Positions 7,826 through 15,032 of a stretch of 43,850 nucleotides of DNA are shown here, piece by piece. The stretch covers positions 1-43,850 of the IMG/VR virus record IMGVR_UViG_3300043427_000965; one strand, given 5' to 3'. The notes below the pieces were generated by a model. That model was not told where the DNA came from, ran no database searches, and saw only the letters and a program-made list of their open reading frames with translations. Numbering within the stretch: position 1 is the stretch's first letter; each line of letters opens with the position of its first letter. The stretch comes from a virus. A program made the translations under genes and the position numbers.

Positions 7826-8648
7826 ACATAATTGGTTAAACACAAATATTGGGGAGCGTCTTTTAGATAAATCTGTTGGGTTGAAGTTAAATATCAAACC
7901 ATATAAGTTTAAAAATATATCATTTGACGAAGCAACAGATTTAACATGTTTTCAAATAAACAATATGAATAAGGAAATATACGTAGCGCTCAGTGGAGGA
8001 TATGATTCCGAGTATGTTTTAAGAAGTTTTTGCAAAAATAATGTATGCGTAACACCAATCATAGTTAAGTGTGGTAGAACGGAAGAAACCAAATACGCGT
8101 ATCAAACATGTAATGAACTAAAATTACAACCTATTGTAATTGATATAAATGAAACAGACTTCTTAAATTTTGTAGATAAAAACATCGTTGAAAAATTTGA
8201 TGCAGTTGGGTATAATAGCGCGTATGGAATGATTGCAGCTGAGTATGTTTCCAAAATTCCTAATTCAATTTTAATAAGTGGCGAGCACTTTTTAGGAGAT
8301 GGATTTGATTTAATAACAGATGAAGATTTTTTTATCTCTCACGATTGGGATTTTTATATTGACAATTTTCTAGAAATTCCAGTGAATATAAATTTCTTTA
8401 TGTATAATATAGAAATAGTGTATTCAGTCGTTCCAACTGAAGAGGATAAAGGAATGACTTGGGCAATGTTTAAGTATAAAAAATTTAATTTAAAAATAAG
8501 AGATAAAATGAGATATCACTATACTAGTGAAACGCAAAACAAATTGAATGGTCTATTGAGAAAAAGAAAGCATCCTAATAAAAAATTTGCATTTCGCTTA
8601 ACGAAATCTCAATTTTATGATTGTTTCGAAAAATACAAGGAGATATAA
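7815..8648 (+). CDS. PP-loop ATP-pyrophosphatase-like protein 2 (divergent)
   Basis: A 277-residue protein with YVALSGGYDSEYVL (SGGYDS at 60-65), the PP-loop of the asparagine-synthetase/ExsB-like group. A C-terminal basic stretch (RKRKHPNKK) follows. It lacks the WxIEP N-terminal region and KPKL motif of the other three PP-loop proteins, so it belongs to a different subfamily. The start overlaps the upstream gene by 11 bp, and no clear RBS is seen, suggesting coupled translation. It is very AT-rich. Substrate unknown. Confidence 0.7.
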   Translation: MITKHNWLNTNIGERLLDKSVGLKLNIKPYKFKNISFDEATDLTCFQINNMNKEIYVALSGGYDSEYVLRSFCKNNVCVTPIIVKCGRTEETKYAYQTCNELKLQPIVIDINETDFLNFVDKNIVEKFDAVGYNSAYGMIAAEYVSKIPNSILISGEHFLGDGFDLITDEDFFISHDWDFYIDNFLEIPVNINFFMYNIEIVYSVVPTEEDKGMTWAMFKYKKFNLKIRDKMRYHYTSETQNKLNGLLRKRKHPNKKFAFRLTKSQFYDCFEKYKEI

Positions 8649-9005
8649 ATGGCAAAGTTAATTATGACACATTCTAGAGATGATGTTAGTAAACCTTGGG
8701 TGTATGATTCTCGTGAAAATGCTGTAAGCGGTATGTTTACACCACAAGAAAATATTATTTTAAAATCGACTGTCGTTGGTATAACTTCTCTTCCAGGGTG
8801 GATTAGTACAGAAAATTCTTTTCCAGACAACAATACGCATGTAATAACTCTAAATTTTGATACTTTAGAACATGCTGAAGCTGCTTCTGAATCTTTTCAG
8901 AGTCCTGTTGAAGGTTCTTTATTAGATATAAGAAAAAAATTTTTACTTCAAAAAAGAGAAAGTTTAGGCATAACTTACACGACCACATACTCAGTTACTG
9001 AATAA
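8649..9005 (+). CDS. Hypothetical protein between PP-loop genes
   Basis: A 118-residue protein with a good RBS (AAGGAGAT, 8637-8644) and immediate abutment to the preceding stop. It has a beta-rich start (AKLIMTHSRDDVSKPWVYDS) and a segment HVITLNFDTLEHAEAASESF that looks like a ferredoxin-like or ABM-type strand-helix. No family could be assigned. Its tight position between two PP-loop genes suggests a linked role. Confidence 0.5.
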   Translation: MAKLIMTHSRDDVSKPWVYDSRENAVSGMFTPQENIILKSTVVGITSLPGWISTENSFPDNNTHVITLNFDTLEHAEAASESFQSPVEGSLLDIRKKFLLQKRESLGITYTTTYSVTE

Positions 9006-9007
9006 AC

Positions 9008-10144
9008 ATGTTTTCTGAACTTGGCTATTATATCTGTGATGGTAAAATTTTTGAGACTAAACTCAAAGCAATGATGTACGCTAATGATAAGAAGTTACCG
9101 ATAAAATGGCATTTCAATGATAAAGAATTTGATTCTTATAATTGGGCGATCGAGCCAGAACAAAGTTTAGATTCTTTATATGATGCTAGAGCTCGCCAAA
9201 TTCGTGAACAATTTGATTACGTAATTTTAAGTTATAGCGGCGGCTCAGATACTAATAACATTCTTGAAAGTTTCTTAAGACAAAATCTGTTAATCGATGA
9301 AGTTGTTACTAGTTGGGCACTCGATGTTACTTCTAAATTTATAGTGTGTAATGAAAATGTAAAAGATCCGTGGAATAACAATGCAGAATTTTATTTGCAT
9401 ACTCGGCATCGTTTAGAATATATTAAGCTTAAATCTCCTAGAACAAAAATAACGGTGTTGGATTCATCTAAAAGTATATTAGATGGATTATTAGATAATG
9501 ACAATGCGACATGGGTTGAAACTAAGAATGATGTATTCAACGTAACAGGAGCATTTCAGTACAATCCATTATACTTTTCTAATATTAGAAAATCGTTTGA
9601 TTCGCTCAAAAAAGTTGCATATATTATTGGTGCTGAAAAACCAAAATTGGTTTTAATAGATGATAAACTTTATATGTTTTTTAATGATAAATCTGCTAGC
9701 TTAATACCATTGCGAGAAAATGTTGTAGAATACACCAATATACGTCCTGTTCTTTTTTATTGGTCTCCAGATTCGTGTGCAATGTTAGCTAAACAAGCTC
9801 ACACAGTACTGAAGTATATTAGAACCAATGAGTCTGCTAAACAGATATGGAGATCTAGAGATTTTAGAGTAGCACGAAGAATACAAGAAGAGTTATTGAA
9901 AACAATAATATATACTACATGGAATCCTAATTGGTTCCAAGTTAAAAAATCAATCAGTGATTGGAATTGTGAACTTGATTATTGGTTTACACGTGGATTA
10001 AAACAATCTAAACAATATTCGATTTGGACTGATGGTCTACAAAACTTAATACCCCACATTTCTAATTTTTTAATCTATGAGAATGGAATTGCTAAAGGCA
10101 CTATTGCATATCATAGTAACTATCATTATATAGGATCATTATGA
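9008..10144 (+). CDS. PP-loop ATP-pyrophosphatase-like protein 3
   Basis: A 378-residue paralogue of proteins 6824 and 11824. It has an N-terminal YNWAIEPEQSLDSLY, RARQIREQFDYVILSYSGGSDTNNIL (PP-loop SGGSDT at 77-82), IDEVVTSWALDV, GAEKPKLVLIDDK, FYWSPDSCAMLAKQAH and a C-terminal TTWNPNWFQ...IWTDGLQNLI. All PP-loop residues are present. Relatives with this WxIEP + SGGxDS layout occur in T4-like cyanophages as conserved hypotheticals, as far as I recall. The stop overlaps the start of the first TctC-like gene by ATGA. Confidence 0.75.
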   Translation: MFSELGYYICDGKIFETKLKAMMYANDKKLPIKWHFNDKEFDSYNWAIEPEQSLDSLYDARARQIREQFDYVILSYSGGSDTNNILESFLRQNLLIDEVVTSWALDVTSKFIVCNENVKDPWNNNAEFYLHTRHRLEYIKLKSPRTKITVLDSSKSILDGLLDNDNATWVETKNDVFNVTGAFQYNPLYFSNIRKSFDSLKKVAYIIGAEKPKLVLIDDKLYMFFNDKSASLIPLRENVVEYTNIRPVLFYWSPDSCAMLAKQAHTVLKYIRTNESAKQIWRSRDFRVARRIQEELLKTIIYTTWNPNWFQVKKSISDWNCELDYWFTRGLKQSKQYSIWTDGLQNLIPHISNFLIYENGIAKGTIAYHSNYHYIGSL

Positions 10145-11010
10145 AATATATCATTTCTATCATATTAATGTTTTTTAGTAACGCATACGCATCTCAAGTA
10201 GTTCCTATCGTTTGGCCATTTTCGCCTGGATCTAATCAAGCTAATGCCATTCGAAAAGTAATCGAAAACGCAAATGCTTCACAGAGTAAGTATGTTTTTG
10301 TTTTTGAGAATAAACCTGGAGCAGGTGGATCCATAGCAGTCAATCATGTAATTCAATCTTCTACTCCGGCTTTATTAGCTACTACAACTAGTTTTTTTGT
10401 GCGACCTCGTTATTATCCTAATCAATCACACGACGTAAATGCTATTCAACCAGTTGTTATCATGGCTACAAACGGTCCTCTCGTTCTTATGTCTACTAAA
10501 ATGACTAGTGTGGAAGAGTTGAAGAAAAAGAGTTCGATTAGAATAGGAATAATTCAAGGATCAATTACCGAATCTCTAGCTAGAACTCTACAAAAAAATT
10601 TAAATAATGATGTAGTATTAGTGCCTTATCAGGGAACAATTAATGCCACATCTGATATGATTGGTGGCCATATTGATGCTTCTATTGAATTTATTAAAGA
10701 TGCATTACCCTTTGTTGAAGCAAATAGAGCTAATATAGTTGGTATTACTGGAAATTCTGCTGTTGATAAACATAAAACATTTGAATCACAGGGAATTAAA
10801 GATACAACAGAGATAGTTAATAACTATTATATTGCTGCTAGTGTAAAAATGAGTGAATCTTTAGTTAAAGAACTTTATGAAATATTATCTATTGCAGCAC
10901 AGCAACAAAATGTAGTAGATTTTTGGAAAAGTGATAGCGCTATTTCGACTAAACGCTCTTATAGAGAGACAGTAGAATTTTGGAATAACACTAAAAATTA
11001 TTGGAAGTGA
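10141..11010 (+). CDS. TctC/Bug-type periplasmic solute-binding protein 1
   Basis: A 289-residue exported protein. The signal peptide covers residues 1-17, ending AYA before SQVVPIV. The Bug/TctC hallmarks are WPFSPGS in the ligand loop, the ENKPGAGGSIA segment and VPYQGTINATSDMIGGHIDA. The usual PGGxxDxxAR loop is altered (PGSNQANAIRK), so the ligand may differ from the common carboxylates. The family normally feeds tripartite tricarboxylate transporters, but no tctA or tctB gene is seen here. It overlaps the PP-loop gene upstream by 4 bp. Confidence 0.8.
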   Translation: MKYIISIILMFFSNAYASQVVPIVWPFSPGSNQANAIRKVIENANASQSKYVFVFENKPGAGGSIAVNHVIQSSTPALLATTTSFFVRPRYYPNQSHDVNAIQPVVIMATNGPLVLMSTKMTSVEELKKKSSIRIGIIQGSITESLARTLQKNLNNDVVLVPYQGTINATSDMIGGHIDASIEFIKDALPFVEANRANIVGITGNSAVDKHKTFESQGIKDTTEIVNNYYIAASVKMSESLVKELYEILSIAAQQQNVVDFWKSDSAISTKRSYRETVEFWNNTKNYWK

Positions 11011-11012
11011 TT

Positions 11013-11834
11013 ATGAAAAAATTGATTCTGTCAATAGCTTTAGCTATTGCAACACACTCTGTTTTTGCAAACACTTGCAATATCGTAGTTCCTATTAAAC
11101 CAGGAGGAGCTACTGATATAGTAGCTCGGATTATGCAGAAATATAATCCAAACATTACCATAGACTATAGACCTGGCGTTTACGTCAGTGCTGCGATCAG
11201 TTATGCCGAAAATAATCCTTCAGCTGGGATCATAACATTACCTACGATGTATAGTTCTCAAAATCCAAATAAGAATCCAAATGTAACAGCAATTAAAGTA
11301 TTTGGATCTTATGATCATGGAATTATAACAAATAAAGATATTACTATTAGCGATATTCTTACTAAAAAAATGAATGTAGGAATTTCTTTCTTTGGTAGTC
11401 CTGCTCATGTTATTGGAGAGCAATTAAAGGAAAAAAATCCTAATATCAATTTAGTTTCATTTGGTGGAGATACTAATGCTCTCGCCTCTGTAAAAAATGG
11501 AGATGTAGATGTCTATATTACTGCGTGGCCATCTATAGAATCTTGGACTAATGACTTTAAATTTAAAACTTTGCTAAAGATTACCGCCGGTGCAGGAGTA
11601 ATGATTGAAGATATAAAATTAACCAATATTAGTCTATTCGCTATTTTTATGAGTAACAATTCTACTAGAGAACAAAGATCTCATATGCTCAATTGTGTTA
11701 ATGCTGCGCTCAATAATGAAGGACTGAAAAATGACTTTAAGAAAATATACATGAATATTTTAAATGAAGATGAAGAAAAAGCAACTAAATCTATTCAAAA
11801 TTATATCAATACTTTAATTCGCTATGGTATTTGA
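11013..11834 (+). CDS. TctC/Bug-type periplasmic solute-binding protein 2
   Basis: A 273-residue exported protein with a signal peptide at residues 1-19 (ending VFA). The canonical ligand loop VPIKPGGATDIVARIM is present, and a DYRPG segment stands where NKPG is usual. A second lobe contains VSFGGDTNALASVKNGDVDVYI, matching the conserved YKGxxxAxxDLLxGxVD region. The ATG at 11013 is preferred to an upstream TTG at 11001 because the signal peptide starts there. It overlaps PP-loop gene 4 by 11 bp. It is somewhat shorter than typical family members (about 300). Confidence 0.75.
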   Translation: MKKLILSIALAIATHSVFANTCNIVVPIKPGGATDIVARIMQKYNPNITIDYRPGVYVSAAISYAENNPSAGIITLPTMYSSQNPNKNPNVTAIKVFGSYDHGIITNKDITISDILTKKMNVGISFFGSPAHVIGEQLKEKNPNINLVSFGGDTNALASVKNGDVDVYITAWPSIESWTNDFKFKTLLKITAGAGVMIEDIKLTNISLFAIFMSNNSTREQRSHMLNCVNAALNNEGLKNDFKKIYMNILNEDEEKATKSIQNYINTLIRYGI

Positions 11835-13026
11835 AGACCGCGCGCTAGCAGAAAAATTTTCTGCTATAACTGAAAGAGGATATTGGTCTGTAGCCAACAA
11901 ATTTTTCTTTAATAAAGCTGAATGTCTAAAATACGCAAGTTCTATAAAGAACTATAAAGTAAGTTATACATTCATGGATTTTGCTTATAGAACGTTGAAT
12001 TGGAATATAGAACCATCGGAAACATTAGAAGAACTCTATAAACTTCGAGCTCAACAACTTAGATCAACATACGACTATTTGATTTTATTTTATAGTGGTG
12101 GTGCTGACAGTACTAATATATTAAACACTTATATGGATAATGGTATACATTTAGATGAGGTAGTTACATGTTATCCTATAAGTGTAATTGAAAAAACGAT
12201 TAGTTCATTTACACCAACTGACACTGATAAAAAGAATGTGATGTTTGAATATACACTAGCTGCCCAGCCAAAGTTGAAAGAATTAAGCACTAGATACCCA
12301 AATACTAAAATAACAGTGCTTGATTATTCTACTCTGGCATTAGATATGATTATTACTGATAATCTTAACAAAGTTTTTCAGGCAGGACTTGCAGCAGATC
12401 CATATCATATTAGTCATTATTACGTTGGTCGCGAAATGAGAAAAATATCTGAAACGCGGAGTGTCTGCGCTATTGCTGGGATAGATAAACCTCGATTAAT
12501 GTACGACATGATTAATAAAAAATTTGGTTGTACTTTTCATGATTTAAATACTATATTTGGTAATTTTTCAAATGAATCATTTAATGGTTATATACCTAAA
12601 ATTGAATATTTTTATTATACGAGTTCTCTTCCAACACTTATGCAGAAACAGTGTTTTATTTTAAAAAATGCTTTTATTAATATGGGAATGACCAATCCCG
12701 TTACTGCTAAAAATTTTCTAATTAAAATTAAAGACAGCAAATATCTCATATATAATTCACATACCTCTTTATTTAGAACTATATTGTACCCAACGTGGAA
12801 CGATTCAACTTGGCAAGCTGATAAAGATACTACAAATTTTTTCTATCAAAGCAATTCTAATTGGTATCATACTGACAAATTTACCGATAAAAGACAAAGA
12901 GATTATTATTCCGGTCAAGTGAGTGAGTTAGTTAATGGAATCTCTGAAGTCTTTATTGAGAGAGATAAAGTTACTAATAGAATTAATAAATTAACTGATT
13001 TTATTACTGCGCCAATATGGTTTTAA
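11824..13026 (+). CDS. PP-loop ATP-pyrophosphatase-like protein 4
   Basis: A 400-residue paralogue of proteins 6824 and 9008. It has LNWNIEPSETLEELY, RAQQLRSTYDYLILFYSGGADSTNIL (SGGADS at 91-96), LDEVVTCYPIS, GIDKPRLMYD and a C-terminal YPTWNDSTWQ region. It has about 20 extra N-terminal residues relative to the other two. It overlaps the TctC-like gene before it by 11 bp and the one after it by 10 bp, so PP-loop and TctC proteins are interleaved in one translational chain. Confidence 0.75.
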   Translation: MVFEDRALAEKFSAITERGYWSVANKFFFNKAECLKYASSIKNYKVSYTFMDFAYRTLNWNIEPSETLEELYKLRAQQLRSTYDYLILFYSGGADSTNILNTYMDNGIHLDEVVTCYPISVIEKTISSFTPTDTDKKNVMFEYTLAAQPKLKELSTRYPNTKITVLDYSTLALDMIITDNLNKVFQAGLAADPYHISHYYVGREMRKISETRSVCAIAGIDKPRLMYDMINKKFGCTFHDLNTIFGNFSNESFNGYIPKIEYFYYTSSLPTLMQKQCFILKNAFINMGMTNPVTAKNFLIKIKDSKYLIYNSHTSLFRTILYPTWNDSTWQADKDTTNFFYQSNSNWYHTDKFTDKRQRDYYSGQVSELVNGISEVFIERDKVTNRINKLTDFITAPIWF

Positions 13027-13748
13027 AATTTATACTAGTACTAGCAATATCGTTGAACATAGCATACGCAAATACTATAGAATTCATAGTGTCTGCTTCT
13101 GCGGGAGGTCCTAATGATACTGTGACTAGAGCAATAAGCGCAGAGTTAGAAAAGAATAACTTGAAAATAATAGTGTTAAATAAACCAGGTGCTGCGCACA
13201 CTATAGCATATCAATACGCTTATGACAGTGATAAACCGACATTAATAATGTCTACTTCAGAAATTACACATCATAAAGTTCATGGACAATTAGATGAAAT
13301 ATTTAATGCTGGATATTTTAGAAATGTGTTATATGTTTCATCTAAATCTAATATTAATCATATCAATGATTTAATTTCTATTTCTAAGAATAGACAAATT
13401 AAATTTGGTTATGGAGGAGTTGGATCTTATAGTCATATGGCAATGAAAACAATATGTGAGCATAAGTTAAACTCGAATTGTTTAGAAGTCGCTTATAAAG
13501 GTGGGTCTGTTGGGATGTTAGATGTTATGCGTGGCGAAATAGATGCATATGCTCTTGTATCATATGGCTCATCTCAGTTTTCCAACAACGATAAACTTAA
13601 AGCGATATACGATATTGACATTGGAAAAGAAAAGAGCTGGTTTAAACTGTTTTCTAAAAATATCTCTTTAAAAGATAGACAAATCATATTAGATACTTTG
13701 AATTCTTTAGATAATAAGTTCTATCAAGATATGGGATTCAAAAAATAA
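13017..13748 (+). CDS. TctC/Bug-type periplasmic solute-binding protein 3 (short)
   Basis: A 243-residue exported protein, the shortest of the three. The signal peptide is residues 1-18 (ending AYA). The ligand loop reads VSASAGGPNDTVTRAI (Asp and Arg kept), followed by LNKPGAAHTIAYQYA and AYKGGSVGMLDVMRGEIDAYA, all diagnostic of TctC/Bug proteins. The C-terminal lobe seems trimmed relative to the family. It is the last gene of the accessory cassette; the tmRNA promoter begins two bases after its stop. Confidence 0.75.
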   Translation: MVLKFILVLAISLNIAYANTIEFIVSASAGGPNDTVTRAISAELEKNNLKIIVLNKPGAAHTIAYQYAYDSDKPTLIMSTSEITHHKVHGQLDEIFNAGYFRNVLYVSSKSNINHINDLISISKNRQIKFGYGGVGSYSHMAMKTICEHKLNSNCLEVAYKGGSVGMLDVMRGEIDAYALVSYGSSQFSNNDKLKAIYDIDIGKEKSWFKLFSKNISLKDRQIILDTLNSLDNKFYQDMGFKK

Positions 13749-13750
13749 AT

Positions 13751-13779
13751 TTTACTTTAAATCTGGAATAATATATAAT
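13751..13779 (+). promoter_or_regulatory. Promoter of the permuted tmRNA gene
   Basis: TTTACT (13751-13756), 17-bp spacer, TATAAT (13774-13779). Predicted +1 is about 13786, just before the acceptor piece. The spacer has AATCT where most other promoters of this window have ATTCT. Confidence 0.7.
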
Positions 13780-13785
13780 ACTATA

Positions 13786-14158
13786 TGATCGTATGAAGTT
13801 GACCGAAAGGTGTTTCGGACGGCGGTTCGATTCCGCCCAGGTCCACCAGAAAACTCTTTGAGTAGCTACACTAGATAAACAGAAAAACTTGCTAAAGTCG
13901 ACCAAAGCAAGGACTTGCTAGGAAGAAGGGCTACCATGATTTCAAGTATCGCAGAGAGTTTTCTAATGGGCCTGACCTGGTTTCGACGGGGCAAGTATTA
14001 GGGATACAGACGATTCGGCAATGTGAAAGTCGTAGGGTTGAGGCAACTCGGCCGAAGAAACAAAAACGTAAACGCAAACGACGAACAGTTCGCATTGGCT
14101 GCCTAAACTCGGCCTAGGGTTTCGGTGGGTTTCCTCGTAACAGAATAACCCATCACTA
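13786..14158 (+). ncRNA. ssrA: Circularly permuted (two-piece) tmRNA gene
   Basis: The 3' part comes first. The acceptor piece (about 13786-13848) has a T-arm GGCGG-TTCGATT-CCGCC, the acceptor strand CAGGTCC and an encoded ACCA. An intervening segment (13849-13967) follows, whose ends pair (GAAAACTCT with AGAGTTTTC). The coding piece starts at 13968 with GGGCCTGACCTGGTTTCGACGG. GGGCCUG pairs with CAGGUCC and gives a G-U at the third pair, the alanine identity element. GTAAAC precedes the resume codon at 14074. Both outer ends are estimated. The gene fills the only gap above 300 bases; I see no protein gene in it. Confidence 0.9.
14074..14106 (+). other. tmRNA tag reading frame (ANDEQFALAA)
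   Basis: The reading frame runs GCA AAC GAC GAA CAG TTC, then GCA TTG GCT GCC TAA, encoding a 10-residue proteolysis tag ending ALAA. The alanine-ending tail is that expected for ClpXP/ClpAP recognition. The AND-E start and ALAA end resemble betaproteobacterial tags as I remember them. Confidence 0.85.
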
Positions 14159-14173
14159 AAAAGGAGATCACTG

Positions 14174-14704
14174 ATGCATCTTATGAAACTTGTTTTCATA
14201 AGCATTCTTGGCTACTTTTTCGTGCAGCACTTTCACCTATTAGTTGATCAAAAGTTTGAAGAGGTTAAGGAGAGTAAGCATCCGCCATATGTTACATTGG
14301 CACAGCGCGAAAGAGAGTTAGACTGTTTAACGAAAAATATATACTATGAAGCAGGGATAGAACCGTTTGAAGGAAAAGTAGCAGTAGCTCAAGTGACAAT
14401 CAACAGGACTAAATCTGGAAAATTTCCAACAGACATATGTGCAGTTGTATACGAACGAAATTTAGTGTATAATAATTTCATATGTCAGTTCAGTTGGTAT
14501 TGTGAAAGTAAAACAAAGGTAAGGCCTATTCATGTTGCAACATATAAAGAATCCGAGGCTGTGGCTAAAAAAGTACTTCTCGAAGGATTCAGACTCGACA
14601 TCATTAAAGAGGACACACTATACTATCATGCAGACTACGTCAACCCCCGATGGAAAAAACAACGAGTCGCCAAAATTGGAAAACACATCTTCTACAAAGA
14701 CTGA
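14174..14704 (+). CDS. SleB-type cell-wall hydrolase (endolysin candidate)
   Basis: A 176-residue protein. Residues 5-24 form one hydrophobic segment (signal anchor), then a charged linker leads to the Hydrolase_2/SleB domain: LTKNIYYEAGIEPFEGKVAVAQVTINR with catalytic-type Glu59, followed by FPTDICAVVYE and an FSWYCE segment. SleB-like enzymes cleave peptidoglycan glycan strands. The N-terminal anchor suggests export by Sec, like SAR endolysins. AAGGAG at 14161-14166 gives a strong RBS for ATG 14174. The downstream membrane gene overlaps its 3' end, as in a lysis cassette. Confidence 0.75.
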   Translation: MHLMKLVFISILGYFFVQHFHLLVDQKFEEVKESKHPPYVTLAQRERELDCLTKNIYYEAGIEPFEGKVAVAQVTINRTKSGKFPTDICAVVYERNLVYNNFICQFSWYCESKTKVRPIHVATYKESEAVAKKVLLEGFRLDIIKEDTLYYHADYVNPRWKKQRVAKIGKHIFYKD

Positions 14705-15020
14705 CTGGTTGAATAAGTTCTCTAATATTAAGAGTTCTATTAAATATTTTCTAGAACATAAGCTTCGACCTAGCACTGCAGAGTCGATTGGGTGGATTGG
14801 TTTAGTACTCTTATTGGTTTCTCTAATCCCAACATTTCTGGCTATCATGGCGGGCATCACAGATAAAATGCCCGCTATTGATTTAGTTCTATTCATGTGG
14901 GGAGCGCTTGTAACTTTCTTCATTAGAGCAGCGATCTTAAAAGATACTGTAGTCGTATTAACTGTAGGAATTGGATTCATTGTCAATTCCGTATTCATGG
15001 CTCTTATACTATTCAAGTAA
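14628..15020 (+). CDS. Three-helix membrane protein, holin candidate
   Basis: A 130-residue protein. A polar, Lys/Ser-rich N-terminus of about 50 residues is followed by three hydrophobic helices: IGWIGLVLLLVSLIPTFLAI, LVLFMWGALVTFFIRAAIL and VVLTVGIGFIVNSVFMALILF. The ATG at 14628 is chosen; an earlier in-frame ATG at 14532 would make a longer overlap with no RBS. It overlaps the SleB gene by 77 bp. Size, helix number and location next to a cell-wall hydrolase fit a class I holin. Holins have no diagnostic motif, so this is inference. Confidence 0.5.
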   Translation: MQTTSTPDGKNNESPKLENTSSTKTDWLNKFSNIKSSIKYFLEHKLRPSTAESIGWIGLVLLLVSLIPTFLAIMAGITDKMPAIDLVLFMWGALVTFFIRAAILKDTVVVLTVGIGFIVNSVFMALILFK

Positions 15021-15032
15021 TTGGAGATTAGC

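Noticed and set aside
10141-13748. Complete tripartite tricarboxylate transporter
   Set aside because: Only TctC-type binding proteins are present. No TctA- or TctB-like membrane protein is encoded in the cassette, so a full transporter is not supported.
13801-13848. Truncated tRNA (T-arm and CCA end)
   Set aside because: The T-arm and ACCA pair with the GGGCCTG piece at 13968 and belong to the permuted tmRNA. No anticodon arm precedes them.
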